Positions 63,208-64,000 of a stretch of DNA of 64,000 nt are shown here, one piece after another (the first letter of the stretch is position 1; each line of letters opens with the position of its first letter). This DNA comes from Beijerinckiaceae bacterium (GTDB lineage Bacteria; Pseudomonadota; Alphaproteobacteria; Rhizobiales; Beijerinckiaceae). Both the position numbers and the translations under genes were made by a program. The stretch spans positions 1-64,000 of the forward strand of contig JAPZUD010000001.1 of NCBI GenBank assembly GCA_027533425.1. Direction: 5' to 3'. The notes beneath the pieces are model-generated. The model was not told the origin of the DNA. It was given only the letters and a program-made list of their open reading frames with translations, and searched no databases.

Positions 63208-64000
63208 TCAAAAGTGCAGGGCCGCTGCGGCATCGTCGAACGCCGCAGCCGTTGCAGCAAGATCCTCGTCGCTGTGCGCGAAGGACAGGAACACGCGTCC
63301 CCAGCCCCCGGGAATCGTCACGACGCCCCGGCGGCGCAGTTCCAGATGCAGCCGGGCCGACAGATCGGGTCGAAGGGCAGCCTTGGCTTCGTCATAGGTG
63401 GTTGGCGGCCTTTCGCTGAACCATAGGCTGAAGACGCTTCCATAGCCTGACGTGCAGGCTGGTCCGATCTTCCTCATGGCAGCCTCGATCGCGCGACGCA
63501 GCGTCGCGCCGCGCGTCAGGAATGCCGGGTAGTCCATCGTTTGCAGGGTGTCGATCGTCGCCTTTACTGCCGCTGTGACCAGCGGGTTGCCGTGATAGGT
63601 GCCGGCGCGCGGCGCCCGGCCATCCTCGACCACGGCGAACGCCTCCGACGTGCCGAGAACGGCTGCAACCGGGAGGCCGCTGCCAATCGCCTTGCCGAGC
63701 GTCACGAGATCGGGCTCCAGCCCGACGCTGTAGCAGCTGACACCGCAGCCCAGTCGCAAGCCCATCAGGACCTCGTCCGCGATGACCATCGCACCGTTCT
63801 TTCGAGCAATGCGTTGCAGCTCTTTGAAATAGTCCGGGTCAGGCTGGAGCGATCCCGCATTGGCAAGCATGGGTTCGACGATCACCGCCGCAATATCGTT
63901 CCGTTCGCCGAAAAGGGCCTCGACATCCGCCAGATCATTGAAACGCAGCAGGGTCATATCGCGGATAACCGGCCGTCGGCCGGAAAGATCCGCCTCCGGG
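63208..64000 (-). CDS. class III aminotransferase, partial (glutamate-1-semialdehyde aminomutase-like)
   Basis: The 3' part of a gene that continues past the window end; about 263 codons are visible. Fold type I class III motifs: AAVIVEPMLANAGSLQP, IADEVLMGLRLG (the Asp that binds the PLP ring), and the PLP lysine in LVTLGKAIGSGLPVAAVLG. GTYHGNPLVTAA follows, as in HemL. The reading frame is open to base 64000 without a start that fits the family. It could be HemL or a related aminotransferase in a biosynthetic or catabolic locus. Confidence 0.88.
   Translation of the reverse strand, partial: PEADLSGRRPVIRDMTLLRFNDLADVEALFGERNDIAAVIVEPMLANAGSLQPDPDYFKELQRIARKNGAMVIADEVLMGLRLGCGVSCYSVGLEPDLVTLGKAIGSGLPVAAVLGTSEAFAVVEDGRAPRAGTYHGNPLVTAAVKATIDTLQTMDYPAFLTRGATLRRAIEAAMRKIGPACTSGYGSVFSLWFSERPPTTYDEAKAALRPDLSARLHLELRRRGVVTIPGGWGRVFLSFAHSDEDLAATAAAFDDAAAALHF

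Noticed and set aside
1-64000. CRISPR arrays, rRNA genes, replication origins, tmRNA
   Set aside because: No regularly spaced repeats, rRNA segments, or origin-like DnaA-box clusters were seen in any intergenic region.

Overview
The window is GC-rich chromosomal DNA from an alphaproteobacterium, most likely a member of the Hyphomicrobiales (Rhizobiales). I base this on a PopZ-type polar organiser, an ExoR-type Sel1 protein, a mitochondrial-type NDUFA12 complex I subunit, the order aroQ-accB-accC-aat-DUF2155-NDUFA12, and B12-dependent ribonucleotide reductase NrdJ. I cannot name the species.

Layout. (1) 1-1.7 kb: a small islet between a tRNA-Asn gene and a second copy of that tRNA's 3' end, the footprint of site-specific integration. 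(2) 1.9-38.2 kb: mostly ordinary core genome. It holds tRNA-Cys, a PIMT-like methyltransferase, tolC, popZ, valS, phoD, ilvD-exoR, two tandem secreted FecR-domain proteins, xthA, a ceramidase-like membrane protein, nrdJ with a tandem NrdR-box promoter, the aroQ/accBC/aat block, a DsbA-like protein, a BepA-like M48 protease, an aminotransferase, gatB, GNATs, DedA, a GST and a RecD-like helicase. (3) 38.15-43.4 kb: an island that starts at the 3' end of tRNA-Ser(GCT). It carries small phage/plasmid-like genes, an XRE regulator with a heptamer operator, the decayed C-terminus of a tyrosine integrase, and an AT-rich two-gene operon I cannot assign. (4) 43.4-63.1 kb: five copies or remnants of one IS6-family element, all in the same orientation, which separate cargo blocks. 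The blocks are a fragment of a toxin-like C-terminus; a complete five-gene SWIM / DUF5691 / MoxR ATPase / DUF5682 / vWA operon; a sugar-acquisition cluster (LacI regulator, binding protein, two permeases, a helical-toroid protein and a GH2 glycosidase); and a saccharopine-dehydrogenase-like / DUF4166 / DCC1 / DUF2269 cluster. (5) After the last remnant, a class III aminotransferase runs off the end of the window.

How the parts work together. The core genes cover cell-pole organisation, efflux, translation (valS, gatB, aat, tRNAs), fatty-acid and branched-chain amino-acid synthesis, deoxynucleotide supply and envelope quality control. The accessory third looks like an IS6 translocatable-unit array next to a decayed tRNA island. 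The strongest candidate for an undescribed system is the MoxR-vWA-DUF5682-DUF5691-SWIM operon at 44,969-52,426: its genes overlap or abut, it is complete, and it is bounded on both sides by IS6 copies. The second candidate is the AT-rich pair at 41,918-43,434.
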